64,000 nucleotides of DNA from a virus. The position numbers were made by a program, and so were the translations under genes. Of this stretch, positions 8,301 through 16,535 are shown in pieces (positions within the stretch are counted from its first letter, which is position 1; the number at the start of each line of letters is the position of its first letter). The notes beneath the pieces are model-generated. The model saw only the letters and a list, made by a program, of their open reading frames with translations, was not told the origin of the DNA and ran no database searches. The DNA lies in IMG/VR virus record IMGVR_UViG_3300025133_000022, positions 1 to 64,000 of that record; one strand, given 5' to 3'.

Positions 8301-8873
8301 ATGACCAGCAACACAATCATCGAGATCGTCAGTACATTCACCACATACCTGAACACAGGTATCGCATTCATGCTAGCTACCCTAGTAGCGCTTGTGTGTG
8401 CAGGCATCGCAGAGAAGATCATGCACGCACAGAAGACGGCACAGTACAAGGCCCCCTCTGAGGAAGAGGTCTGTGAGGAAGAGGTCATCGCCTGCATAGG
8501 CCTGGAGAGCATCAGCGCTGAGGAGTACATGGACATGGAAGATGCCTCGGTGGTGGTAGTAGAGACCGCCTATCTGACCCTGGTGGATGAGCCCGTGTAC
8601 TCTGATGAGGAGTACATGGCTGAGGAAGACGCTCAGGTAGAAGAGCAGGAGATCACGCTCGAGCAGAACATGGACATGGTAGTGTGGACAGTGAGTCGGA
8701 AGATCCTGTCTGCGGTCAAGTTCGTCAAGGCTCTGGTAGAAGCACCTGCTCGTATAGCCAAGCTGGAGCAGGAGATCGCCGAGCTGAAGCAGAACAACTT
8801 CGACTTTGACTTTGACTTCTATGCTGACGTGAGTGAAGATGAGGGCGTCGAGCAGTACAGGCGCCAAGCGTAA
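8301..8873 (+). CDS. Acidic membrane-anchored protein
   Basis: 190 residues from ATG 8301, preceded by GGAGGACACC, the ribosome binding site reused in this block. One membrane span near the N-terminus (about 18-40), then a very acidic region and a C-terminal coiled coil ending in FDFDFDF. First gene after the control region, so probably expressed very early. Function unknown. Confidence 0.8.
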   Translation: MTSNTIIEIVSTFTTYLNTGIAFMLATLVALVCAGIAEKIMHAQKTAQYKAPSEEEVCEEEVIACIGLESISAEEYMDMEDASVVVVETAYLTLVDEPVYSDEEYMAEEDAQVEEQEITLEQNMDMVVWTVSRKILSAVKFVKALVEAPARIAKLEQEIAELKQNNFDFDFDFYADVSEDEGVEQYRRQA

Positions 8874-8881
8874 GGGCATTT

Positions 8882-8954
8882 GAAAGGCAGCCCACTGGAG
8901 GCTACCTTTCTTTTATGGCCTCACAAGGATATGCATTTCGCATGTTCGGGCCAT
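8882..8954 (+). terminator. Terminator + second hairpin cassette, copy 2
   Basis: GAAAGGCAGCC/GGCTACCTTTC plus CTTTT, then ATGGCC (8915-8920) pairing with GGCCAT (8949-8954). Confidence 0.75.
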
Positions 8955-8969
8955 ACCAAAGGAAGCACA

Positions 8970-9653
8970 ATGCGCACCATCACCATGACCGACGCCGTTC
9001 TCGCCCTCATCACCGACGATGCAGACAGGGAGTTGATGTCTAGCATGAAGGACAGCGAAGCCCCTGAGGACATCATCAAGGATATGCTGACTGAGGGGTC
9101 CTACAGCCGCCTGTTCGCAGGCAACAACCATGCAGTCGCAGAGCTGCATATCACTGACAACAACAACGCTCAGGAGAGCACCATGATCGAGACCAAGACC
9201 ACCAAGACCGCCACCCTGTCCTACATGGGCATAAGCTTCGAGATCACTACCAAGATGGACAAGGCATTCGCTGACAAGACAATCACGGCTGAGGACTTCC
9301 CAAACCTGTCCAAGGGCATGCTGCTACAGATCGCTACCTGGCAGAACGAGCACGTCAACGCTCAGGACGTGGAGACCCCTGTGGCGGAGACCCTCACCCC
9401 TCGGCAGATGTTGAGCAAAGCTTACAACGCCCAGCTCTCGGCCAAGCAGAAGACCTGGCTGCGTGCCAACAACCGCTACAAGGGCATCCACTTCGAAGAC
9501 ATGGGAAAGGGTCGCTTCAAGATCCGGTTCGCCAACTTCAGCACCAAGAGCAAGAAAACCCTGGAAGGCGTGTTCCAGAAGGCTGCTGATGCCAACAACT
9601 GGTACTGCAAGGTGCAGGCATCGCACGTGTACATCAACATGCACCTCGGCTAG
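8970..9653 (+). CDS. Hypothetical protein
   Basis: 227 residues from ATG 8970 (GGAAG before it). The C-terminal half is basic and aromatic (WLRANNRYKGIHFEDMG, KGRFKIRF), suggestive of nucleic-acid contact. Higher G+C and flat codon use like its neighbours in this block. Unrecognised. Confidence 0.75.
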   Translation: MRTITMTDAVLALITDDADRELMSSMKDSEAPEDIIKDMLTEGSYSRLFAGNNHAVAELHITDNNNAQESTMIETKTTKTATLSYMGISFEITTKMDKAFADKTITAEDFPNLSKGMLLQIATWQNEHVNAQDVETPVAETLTPRQMLSKAYNAQLSAKQKTWLRANNRYKGIHFEDMGKGRFKIRFANFSTKSKKTLEGVFQKAADANNWYCKVQASHVYINMHLG

Positions 9654-9667
9654 TAGCTGAACATTGA

Positions 9668-9715
9668 AAGGGCACCCACAGGAGGTGCCCTTTTTCTATG
9701 GACACTCAAGTCCAT
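9668..9715 (+). terminator. Terminator + second hairpin cassette, copy 3
   Basis: AAGGGCACC/GGTGCCCTT plus T-run, then ATGGAC (9698-9703) pairing with GTCCAT (9710-9715), a compensated version of the ATGGC/GCCAT stem of other copies. Confidence 0.8.
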
Positions 9716-9730
9716 GCCTTGGAGGGCATT

Positions 9731-10057
9731 ATGACAACCAACAACACACTGCCTTGGCGCACAGCCGGATCTCTTCGGAACAACACAGTCAAGATCGTAG
9801 ACAGGCGTGCAGCCTACGACTCAAACTGCGAGCGTGCCTGCGGCGAATGCGCGGAGTGCAATCGGGCCTGGAACAAGGCTGAAGTCTTCAAGCAAGATCG
9901 TGCTGACCTGCACATCCGCATGTGGCGTGAGCGTGGTGGGCTTATTCCCAACGCGATCGTAGGCTTTGTGCCCTTTGGGCAGAAGAGCTGTGGGTGCATA
10001 AGACATTTAGAAGATTGCATGTGTAGGATGGTGATAGAAGGTGACATTACGTTCTAA
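9731..10057 (+). CDS. Cysteine-rich small protein
   Basis: 108 residues from ATG 9731 after GGAGGGCATT. Two Cys clusters, CERACGECAEC and CGCIRHLEDCMC, suggest zinc binding. Family unknown; a host-takeover peptide is plausible from the location only. Confidence 0.75.
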   Translation: MTTNNTLPWRTAGSLRNNTVKIVDRRAAYDSNCERACGECAECNRAWNKAEVFKQDRADLHIRMWRERGGLIPNAIVGFVPFGQKSCGCIRHLEDCMCRMVIEGDITF

Positions 10058-10062
10058 GCCTT

Positions 10063-10113
10063 GAGAAGGTAGCCCGCTGGAGGCTACCTTCTCTTTTATG
10101 GCACTTACGCCAT
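10063..10113 (+). terminator. Terminator + second hairpin cassette, copy 4
   Basis: GAGAAGGTAGCC/GGCTACCTTCTC plus TTTT, then ATGGC (10098-10102)/GCCAT (10109-10113). Confidence 0.8.
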
Positions 10114-10129
10114 GATCAAGGAGATCAAC

Positions 10130-10423
10130 ATGACAAAGAACATTACCCTCGCCCTAGCCCTCACTGGTTGCGGCGATGCAACCTATGGCAAATATGAAGA
10201 CTCGTTTAAGGAAGTCGACGAATCCAGAGTCCAGGTCGAAGTGCTAAGCACTCAGTGTGATTTGATAGACTTAAGCTACGATAGCACGCTAATCATAAGT
10301 GCTACCCACTGGACCAGCAACGGACTTCGAGAGCCGATAGGAGGCTGGTGGGAGGGTGAGAACGGAAACGTTCTGCTTCAAGGCTGCGAAGCCAACGTGG
10401 AGATCGTTTGGCTTGAACGGTAG
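10130..10423 (+). CDS. Small protein with lipobox-like N-terminus
   Basis: 97 residues from ATG 10130 (AAGGAGATCAAC). The first 14 residues, MTKNITLALALTGC, look like a very short lipoprotein signal with an LTGC lipobox; the rest is polar and acidic. If exported it would act in the envelope. Unrecognised. Confidence 0.7.
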   Translation: MTKNITLALALTGCGDATYGKYEDSFKEVDESRVQVEVLSTQCDLIDLSYDSTLIISATHWTSNGLREPIGGWWEGENGNVLLQGCEANVEIVWLER

Positions 10424-10429
10424 GCAGTT

Positions 10430-10475
10430 GAAGGGTGGTGCAAGCCACCCTTCTCTTTTATGGCAATCAAGCCAT
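10430..10475 (+). terminator. Terminator + second hairpin cassette, copy 5
   Basis: GAAGGGTGG/CCACCCTTC plus CTTTT, then ATGGC (10460-10464)/GCCAT (10471-10475). Confidence 0.8.
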
Positions 10476-10490
10476 GTCCTGGAGGACATT

Positions 10491-10625
10491 ATGACCAAGA
10501 CCGATATCGCTACAACCCTCGCTGTTGGGGCATTCTTCTTCCTGTTCGTCGGGATTCCCACTGATGACGGCCTGTACTTCGGCTACTTCTGGAAGCTCGC
10601 CCTCTGGCTCAGTGAGGTGATGTAG
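10491..10625 (+). CDS. Small membrane protein
   Basis: 44 residues from ATG 10491, preceded by GGAGGACATT. Two hydrophobic stretches. Its stop touches the GTG of the next membrane-protein gene, so the pair is coupled. Confidence 0.7.
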   Translation: MTKTDIATTLAVGAFFFLFVGIPTDDGLYFGYFWKLALWLSEVM

Positions 10626-11005
10626 TGAGGAACAGCAGGTCTGTCCTGTGGTTTGCCGCAGGGTGTCTGCTGTTCATGCCTGCATTCACCCCTATGATGG
10701 TCGACGTTCAGTTGACTGTCTGGATGTTCGTGGTGGACATGATCAAGCCCAACCCAGCACTGCTCTTCGGCTCCCTGTTCTACTGGCCTGTGCTCATCGC
10801 ACTTACAGGCTGGTACTGGGTGTGGAGGGCAGTACGATGGGTCTTCGGCGATGAAGGACCTCTCCCCAGGTTCTTCAAGCTGTTGGGGATAATGTGGGCT
10901 CCTGTCTATGTTATCCCCGGCATCGTCATCATCAGTCTCCTGGGTTGGCTCATATGCTTCTACAAGGCATATGAGATCCACCTGGGGGACAAGAAGGATT
11001 CGTGA
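10625..11005 (+). CDS. Multi-span membrane protein
   Basis: 126 residues from GTG 10625, overlapping the previous stop. Three to four membrane spans rich in Trp and Phe. It may form a complex with the 44-residue membrane protein before it. Superinfection exclusion or envelope modification would fit, but there is no family match. Confidence 0.7.
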   Translation: MRNSRSVLWFAAGCLLFMPAFTPMMVDVQLTVWMFVVDMIKPNPALLFGSLFYWPVLIALTGWYWVWRAVRWVFGDEGPLPRFFKLLGIMWAPVYVIPGIVIISLLGWLICFYKAYEIHLGDKKDS

Positions 11006-11307
11006 GTACAAGACATGTCCGCGAGTACTGTTCGCACTGCAGGTGTGAGCAGTGGTGCACACTTAAGGGATGGGGCCTCTACTGTGATGCGAAGGATCAC
11101 TTCGTTCGTAGTAAGAGGGCCGCCAAGAGGAAGGCTCCTACATCCACAAGTATGTACAAGGATGTGCGCGGACACATTAACGATACATTCAATGGGCGTG
11201 GGACCTACACCTGGGATGAGCTGATCATCTGGTGTACTCGCACACACTTCAATGACCTCAAAGGCTTCTGCGAGGACATGAGGGAGGTAGAATGTTCTAC
11301 GTCGTGA
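11002..11307 (+). CDS. Small zinc-finger-like protein
   Basis: 101 residues from GTG 11002, overlapping the previous stop by four bases. CSHCRCEQWC and a later Cys near the N-terminus look like a zinc site; the middle is basic. Unrecognised. Confidence 0.65.
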   Translation: MSTRHVREYCSHCRCEQWCTLKGWGLYCDAKDHFVRSKRAAKRKAPTSTSMYKDVRGHINDTFNGRGTYTWDELIIWCTRTHFNDLKGFCEDMREVECSTS

Positions 11308-11426
11308 ATCAGTACGACGAAGAGACTGACCTGAAAGCTACGAGCTGGAAGGAAGCTTACAAAGAGGTTCGGGAGATGTTCCCGCACTTCTACGGAAAGC
11401 TGAACTCAATCATCTTCAAGAGATAG
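11292..11426 (+). CDS. Very small hypothetical protein
   Basis: 44 residues beginning MFYVVNQYDEETDL; ATG 11292 follows AGGGAGGTAG. Overlaps the previous gene's end by 16 bases and stops just before the cassette hairpin. Aromatic and charged, resembling many short phage proteins. Confidence 0.65.
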   Translation: MFYVVNQYDEETDLKATSWKEAYKEVREMFPHFYGKLNSIIFKR

Positions 11427-11431
11427 CATTG

Positions 11432-11478
11432 GAAGGGCACTAGAAGGTGCCCTTCTCTTTTATGGCAATTCCTGCCAT
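11432..11478 (+). terminator. Terminator + second hairpin cassette, copy 6
   Basis: GAAGGGCAC/GTGCCCTTC plus TCTTTT, then ATGGCA (11462-11467)/TGCCAT (11473-11478). Confidence 0.8.
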
Positions 11479-11493
11479 GTCCTGGAGGACATT

Positions 11494-11769
11494 ATGCGTA
11501 ACAGTACAACAGATCGCCTCGGTGCAGAGATCACCAATCAGTGGCGTGCGTTCAAGGGCACAAAGGCAGAGTTCATGGCTCAGCTGGAAGGCGTCACTTT
11601 GGACCAGCAAGTCATTACGTACGTCAATCCGCTGATGAAGCACATCAAGCAGCAGTTCATGCCATGGGCAGCTGGGATGGAGATCAGCTTCTACTGCACC
11701 ATCGTCCGTGGCCGCAGCTTGATCAGCGTATACAGCTATGGCGACAGTGACTGGCATTGCAAGTACTGA
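11494..11769 (+). CDS. Hypothetical protein
   Basis: 91 residues from ATG 11494 (GGAGGACATT before it). Mixed alpha/beta composition; unrecognised. Last small gene before the polymerase-like gene. Confidence 0.75.
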   Translation: MRNSTTDRLGAEITNQWRAFKGTKAEFMAQLEGVTLDQQVITYVNPLMKHIKQQFMPWAAGMEISFYCTIVRGRSLISVYSYGDSDWHCKY

Positions 11770-11782
11770 GATAACATTGAGC

Positions 11783-11885
11783 GGGGGCCTTCGGGCTCCC
11801 CTCTCTTTTATGGTACTCCGCTTTGGACCTGATGGTCCGGGACTCCGCTGTCCGAGATGACTAGAGGACCAACCATCAGGAGGGG
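11783..11885 (+). promoter_or_regulatory. Terminator and structured leader of the polymerase-like gene
   Basis: A GGGGGCC/GGGCTCCC hairpin with CTCTTTT is followed by GGACC/GGTCC and a long-range pairing CCTGATGG (about 11830)/CCATCAGG (about 11874). This is the longest leader in the block and precedes the largest gene, so it may control it. Confidence 0.5.
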
Positions 11886-11956
11886 CGTGGCTCGCGCAGC
11901 TCGCCTTCTTCAAGGATTTCGCGCACTAACGTCCAACATGCTGGAGGGCATAATTC

Positions 11957-14900
11957 ATGGACAGACCAACCAACGAAGAGCGCTATAACGCGTTCGCCAA
12001 GAACAACATCATCAGCAACCACATGGACCTCGTATGGGGCATCATGGTTGGCTTCGACCTGGCACCAAGTGTCAGGACATACTGCGCAGCGCTAGGAGAG
12101 GACTTTGAAGTAGAGGCTCTCGAGCATGACCCCATGGGTAAGCTCATCCTTAATCACGTAAGCGATCTGTGGGAGCAGCGGAAGGCCGAGAAGCTGGAGA
12201 AGAGGTGGGCCAAGGAGGTGCGGCGTGTTGCACGTCGCGCCGCATACGCTGACGCTTCGGAGATCAAGGCGAGTAGTCGTCGTGATGGCACCGTGCGATT
12301 CTCCTTCGATACTGCCATGGCCTGCATGGGCCTCATGGCAGAAATCCTCAACTACGAGGGTGTCTCTCAAGAAGAGCCTGTGGTTCTGAATTTACTTAAT
12401 CGCCTCCCCTTCGTCAAGAACGAGAAGGGTAAAGAAACTACCAGACAGCATGATGTTCCTATTAGTGAAGCTGAGAACTTCGGCACCTGTGGTTACGAGC
12501 TATACCAGCTCAAGACCCTATGGAACTCGAAGATCACCGAACTGTGGGACATCTTCGAACGTTGCCTTCCTACCGCAATTGATCGAAGCAGCTATCATCG
12601 TCGGATGCGTGCTCCACTCATCCCCGGCGGCTTCTTGGCTGCGCAGCGCGTCCGCGTCGGCGAACTGCATGTGCGTGGCAAGTCCATGCAGGCTGATGGT
12701 AGTGGGTGGTATGATCCTCACCACGAGGACATGGCTGACCTCATGGCAGAGTACGGTCCTGTCGGACTGCAGTACACTGCCGTCAACCCCATCACCGGTC
12801 ACTTCTTCAAGGGTATCATATACCCAATGGAGAGTATGAATGACTGCGGTGAAGACACTGCGGCCATCCAATTCGACCATCTGCAGGTCAAGGGCGCCAA
12901 GAAGGCTGCCCACAAGACGCTTGCCAAACTTGATCCTCGCGGACTGCTGGCCGGCGCATTCATGCTTGACGGTGTTCACATCGGCATCATGAAGGCCAAG
13001 ACCACGATCGGTAAAGTCTCGGGCTGCTTCGAGACCTTGGAGAACATTGGCCCTAACCCTGCTCACTATGAGAAGGGAAAGGGCAGTGCCAAGTACATCC
13101 GCGATAAGCTTCGTGTGGCTAAACTCATCGCAAGTCTGACTGCTGAGTCAGTCAATGCCATTGGTGAGCTTGGCCCACAAGGCCTGCTCGGTCGTGCCAC
13201 CCGTGACGATCCTCACCTGCGTCGTTTGGCAGAGTTCATCGCTCTGGCAAACGGCAAGGGAGCGGGCATCAACCCGCTCGGCATTCCGCTGCTGGCTTCT
13301 AAGCTGCGGGAGAGCTTGAGTCGTCGCATGTGGGGTCCTGCCAATGGTGCAGGTATCGATGGCAAGTACCCGATGGTCGTGATTGACGCAACCCTGAAGC
13401 CAGGGACCTGCGTCATCGCTGGCTACAAGACCGGCACCAAGCTCGCATGCTGGCGTTTCCCCACCGTTCTCGCCCAGTCCTTGCTGGTTCTCGAGGTCGT
13501 TGGTGGCAAGCGTCATCACCGCGTGGATGATAAGGTTGTTCGCAACCTCATATACATGAACCCGCATGACATCACGACATGTCAGCAGGGTGACGACGAC
13601 GGAGATGAAGTAGGTATCTCCGATGACCCACGAGTCATCGAGTTGTTCAATCATAAGATCGACAACGGTGTCTACCACATCGAGCCCACGTCTGAGAAGC
13701 TCGTTCACCTAGCCAGGGAGCCAAAGGGCAAGGAATATTTACGAAAGAACCCAATGGGGCCAGTTGGTCGCATCACTATCTGGCGTGCAGCTCTGCTCGC
13801 CGTTGGCGATTATCAACTGGCACGTGCCTTCAGTGTCCTCATCCAAGAGGCCATTGACATGCAGAAGAACATCGTCCGCATGACACACCCCCTAAAGGCC
13901 TCCAACCTTAACAACTGGTACAAGAATCGTAATGGTGAGTATCACATCCACTACAAGTGCAACGGCAGTGCAAACTGTCTCTGCACCGAGCGAGTGGATG
14001 GGAAGTGTCCCAATAAGGATAGCGGCTACCTGACGGACAACTGGCTCCAGGAAGAGCCAGGTTTCGACATGGACGTAGTTGAGGATGTCTACAAGAACGC
14101 CCTCATTAGTGCGGGTTGCAGCAGAGTCGTAAAGACCAAGGGTGGCGGGACGAAAGTCATCGCCGGCTGGCCTCTTGGCTGGCGTAACCAGGCTCGCATC
14201 ATCGAGCTCGGAGACGGCAAGAAGGGTGAAAACCCTATCCGAAAGGCAGTGGCTCTAGACAACTGGAAGTCCTGGCGCGAGAAACAGGATGGTGAGTTCA
14301 GTAACTGGGTCCACGTGGCCCACGACCTGGCCATGATTCGCTGGCGCCAATGGCACGACAGCTTCAAAGTGTCAGAGGAAGTACCTACCAAGGACGTCCT
14401 CCACAAGATTCTAACTGCCCTGGGCTCCCCGCTCAAGCCACTACCAATCACGTGGCAGCAATACGCAGAGAAGTCGCACAGGAGTAATCCTGACCCCCTC
14501 CGGGTCCGTGCTGGCATCATTGCCTATGGCGCTGATATGAAGCGGATTCGTACCGAGGGAACCAAGGATGAGGGAAACCTCACTGGTCCAGTCGACGAAT
14601 CAGCGAGAATGGCTAGGATTGACAACATCAGGGCTCACCTGGAGCTAGCGCTCAGCAACCTTAGTCCCCAAGAGCTTCTCACCGTATGGGAGAAGGAACT
14701 GACGGACTGCTGGTACTACGGTAGGCAGGGTAAGCCTAAGTGTTACACAACAGACAAGAAGTCCATTCCAGAAGGAGTGAAGTTCTACACAGCAAACAAG
14801 CCCAACTACGCCTTCATGGCCCTGTGTTCCAGACACTCGGCAATCATGAAGGTCTTGGGCATGGAAGCTTCAGAAGCCTGCAGCTGGACCAACGAGAAGC

Positions 14901-15229
14901 GTTTAGTGTCGTACGTGAAGTGGTGCCGCGCCCAACCTGACAGCTACAAGGCTCTCTCAACGATTATCCGAGGCAACAAGGGTCATCTGAGGGATGTCCA
15001 CGATGAGAACGGCAAGCATCTGCATCTCACTGAGTGCAAAGAATGCACATCTCGGCTCGAAACCGCGCTGGTTCGCTCTATCCGGAGTGACCGCACGGCA
15101 GACGAACAGGAGAAGACAAAGACTCTCATCAGCGCAATGAATAAGCTTCCACACGAAACTGTGGAAGGCACCCAGCAAGAAGAGCCTGCGTACGTAGAAG
15201 TGTACATAGATGACAATCCATACGGTTAG
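11957..15229 (+). CDS. Single-chain double-psi beta-barrel RNA polymerase-like protein
   Basis: 1090 residues; ATG 11957 follows GGAGGGCATAATTC. Residues 546-550 read DDDGD inside QQGDDDGDEVGI, the DxDGD metal-binding motif of the catalytic double-psi barrel in cellular RNA polymerase beta' chains, YonO-type phage polymerases and eukaryotic RNA-dependent polymerases. About 55 residues before it, WRFPTV matches the conserved R-x-P-T strand that precedes the motif in beta'. A Lys-rich stretch near residue 310 (HLQVKGAKKAAHK) could belong to the first barrel. CNGSANCLC...C near residue 670 may bind zinc. Length is like the single-chain YonO polymerase and unlike split phiKZ-type subunits. Expected role: phage transcription from the repeated intergenic signals. 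The family assignment rests on motif and order, not on an alignment. Confidence 0.75.
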   Translation: MDRPTNEERYNAFAKNNIISNHMDLVWGIMVGFDLAPSVRTYCAALGEDFEVEALEHDPMGKLILNHVSDLWEQRKAEKLEKRWAKEVRRVARRAAYADASEIKASSRRDGTVRFSFDTAMACMGLMAEILNYEGVSQEEPVVLNLLNRLPFVKNEKGKETTRQHDVPISEAENFGTCGYELYQLKTLWNSKITELWDIFERCLPTAIDRSSYHRRMRAPLIPGGFLAAQRVRVGELHVRGKSMQADGSGWYDPHHEDMADLMAEYGPVGLQYTAVNPITGHFFKGIIYPMESMNDCGEDTAAIQFDHLQVKGAKKAAHKTLAKLDPRGLLAGAFMLDGVHIGIMKAKTTIGKVSGCFETLENIGPNPAHYEKGKGSAKYIRDKLRVAKLIASLTAESVNAIGELGPQGLLGRATRDDPHLRRLAEFIALANGKGAGINPLGIPLLASKLRESLSRRMWGPANGAGIDGKYPMVVIDATLKPGTCVIAGYKTGTKLACWRFPTVLAQSLLVLEVVGGKRHHRVDDKVVRNLIYMNPHDITTCQQGDDDGDEVGISDDPRVIELFNHKIDNGVYHIEPTSEKLVHLAREPKGKEYLRKNPMGPVGRITIWRAALLAVGDYQLARAFSVLIQEAIDMQKNIVRMTHPLKASNLNNWYKNRNGEYHIHYKCNGSANCLCTERVDGKCPNKDSGYLTDNWLQEEPGFDMDVVEDVYKNALISAGCSRVVKTKGGGTKVIAGWPLGWRNQARIIELGDGKKGENPIRKAVALDNWKSWREKQDGEFSNWVHVAHDLAMIRWRQWHDSFKVSEEVPTKDVLHKILTALGSPLKPLPITWQQYAEKSHRSNPDPLRVRAGIIAYGADMKRIRTEGTKDEGNLTGPVDESARMARIDNIRAHLELALSNLSPQELLTVWEKELTDCWYYGRQGKPKCYTTDKKSIPEGVKFYTANKPNYAFMALCSRHSAIMKVLGMEASEACSWTNEKRLVSYVKWCRAQPDSYKALSTIIRGNKGHLRDVHDENGKHLHLTECKECTSRLETALVRSIRSDRTADEQEKTKTLISAMNKLPHETVEGTQQEEPAYVEVYIDDNPYG

Positions 15230-15262
15230 GCGTGCGTAGCACGCCGTATTGGGCGAGTGGGT
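15229..15262 (+). repeat. Hairpin-GGGCGAG repeat element, diverged copy
   Basis: GGCGTGCGTAGCACGCC followed by GTATTGGGCGAGTGGGT resembles the hairpin plus TGTGGGGCGAG element at 26.86, 27.07 and 61.13-61.22 kb. Confidence 0.45.
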
Positions 15263-15289
15263 CGTGCCGCTCGTCCTCCAGCCTGAGTG

Positions 15290-15312
15290 TGGGCCCAAAC
15301 GGGCCCCCTCTT
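15290..15312 (+). terminator. Terminator after polymerase-like gene
   Basis: GGGCCC aaac GGGCCC followed by CCTCTTTATTT. Confidence 0.75.
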
Positions 15313-15334
15313 TATTTACAACCAATGAGAACCA

Positions 15335-15778
15335 ATGAGAGCAACCTACGAGAAGACGTTCAACGTCATCGTAGTAGAACTCTCTGCAGAAGAGGCCGAG
15401 AAGTACTGCGCAGCAGAAATAAGTGAAAGACATATGGACCTTGAGAAGCAGGGAAACACCTACTATTACACAATTCCATGCGGGAACAGATTCTACCAAA
15501 TGACTCAGCGTCAAAAGGGTGGTATTCAACCATGGGGGCCTGACTACCTTCGTCAGGCTATAAGAGCAGCCGTGGCAAACAGGTTCGTAGCCTGGGAAAG
15601 CCAAACGGGCCAAGAACAATTCAAGAAATACAAGTCCGAGTGGAATAAAGTGTTCCAAAGTCTACTCCGGAACGTACGCTTGAAATTCCCAACGGGTCGG
15701 CACCCACGTGGCCGACTCAACAAGAGTGAGTACAAGTTTCGCGAGCAATGGCGAGATAAATACGTTTGTAGCCGATAG
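15335..15778 (+). CDS. Basic hypothetical protein
   Basis: 147 residues, strongly basic C-terminus (PTGRHPRGRLNKSEYKFREQ), possibly nucleic-acid binding. An in-frame ATG-AGA-ACC repeat (15324 and 15335) leaves the exact start uncertain. Confidence 0.75.
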   Translation: MRATYEKTFNVIVVELSAEEAEKYCAAEISERHMDLEKQGNTYYYTIPCGNRFYQMTQRQKGGIQPWGPDYLRQAIRAAVANRFVAWESQTGQEQFKKYKSEWNKVFQSLLRNVRLKFPTGRHPRGRLNKSEYKFREQWRDKYVCSR

Positions 15779-15790
15779 CTACAAGAATAT

Positions 15791-15813
15791 GGGGTCCGTA
15801 GGACCCCTTATTT
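15791..15813 (+). terminator. Terminator cassette
   Basis: GGGGTCC gta GGACCCC followed by TTATTTTATGAC. Confidence 0.75.
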
Positions 15814-15836
15814 TATGACTCAGTCCAGGAGGGAAA

Positions 15837-16040
15837 ATGCCCATCAAAGTCGCGCACAACCTGCACTCACCATACTCAATGACTAACTTCAAAGTCATTG
15901 AGCTTTCACCAGAAACCCTTGCTAAGCTTCTCGGCAACTTGGCAGCGAAGCACGGCTTGTATGGTCAGGCACCAAACGAAGATGTAACCATTATGGGTTA
16001 CATCTTCAACAACGGCATCGCAGTTAACGTGCAGCACTGA
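15837..16040 (+). CDS. Small hypothetical protein
   Basis: 67 residues; ATG follows CCAGGAGGGAAA, one of the strongest ribosome binding sites here. Unrecognised. Confidence 0.7.
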   Translation: MPIKVAHNLHSPYSMTNFKVIELSPETLAKLLGNLAAKHGLYGQAPNEDVTIMGYIFNNGIAVNVQH

Positions 16041-16069
16041 GCCCCACTCTGCAACGTTTCGGAGAATAC

Positions 16070-16126
16070 ATGAAACTCATCGCCACACTCCTTTGTATGG
16101 CTCCCGCAGGGAGCCCTCTTATTTGA
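16070..16126 (+). CDS. 18-codon ORF running through a terminator
   Basis: ATG 16070 after TTTCGGAGAATAC opens an 18-residue frame (MKLIATLLCMAPAGSPLI) that ends at TGA 16124-16126, so its last codons form the hairpin GGCTCCC/GGGAGCC (16099-16115). This geometry is that of a leader peptide whose translation can open the terminator; a chance frame is possible. Confidence 0.35.
   Translation: MKLIATLLCMAPAGSPLI
16099..16122 (+). terminator. Terminator cassette
   Basis: GGCTCCC gca GGGAGCC followed by CTCTTATTTGAG. Confidence 0.75.
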
Positions 16127-16157
16127 GACATTTCGTCCCTCACAACCGGAGCCCACC

Positions 16158-16463
16158 ATGTCAGACCCTGCAGACAGCAACCGCCTTGCATTCGCCATTG
16201 CCAGCTTTATCTTTGGCGGAGGTATGATAGCTACCGTCGTAGCATTCACCGTCGTTCCCTTGTCGGAATTGATGACTTGGACGATAACTATCCTCCTGCC
16301 GGTCAGCGCAATCCTCATCGGAACAGGCCTCGTCACCAAGAGCACCTGGGACATGCTGTCTCAGGGAGTGAAGAAAGGCAAGCTCGACGAGCAAATCAAG
16401 CACTGGACAAGCGTGCTGGAGAAGAACCCAGAGGCGACAGTCGACAACACAATGTACAGCTAG
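16158..16463 (+). CDS. Two-span membrane protein
   Basis: 101 residues from ATG 16158 (CCGGAGCCCACC). Two membrane spans (about 10-32 and 40-60) and a charged C-terminal helix. Unrecognised. Confidence 0.75.
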   Translation: MSDPADSNRLAFAIASFIFGGGMIATVVAFTVVPLSELMTWTITILLPVSAILIGTGLVTKSTWDMLSQGVKKGKLDEQIKHWTSVLEKNPEATVDNTMYS

Positions 16464-16468
16464 TCTGA

Positions 16469-16493
16469 GGGCCCCGTAAGGGCCCTTTTTTTA
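16469..16493 (+). terminator. Terminator cassette
   Basis: GGGCCC cgtaa GGGCCC followed by an uninterrupted run of seven T. Confidence 0.85.
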
Positions 16494-16535
16494 TGAGACC
16501 CGTTCCTGGGTTTTACAACTACTTGGAGAGCTATC

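Noticed and set aside
8382-8879. Minus-strand ORF opposite the first plus-strand gene
   Set aside because: Shadow of a high-G+C acidic coding frame; no ribosome binding site.
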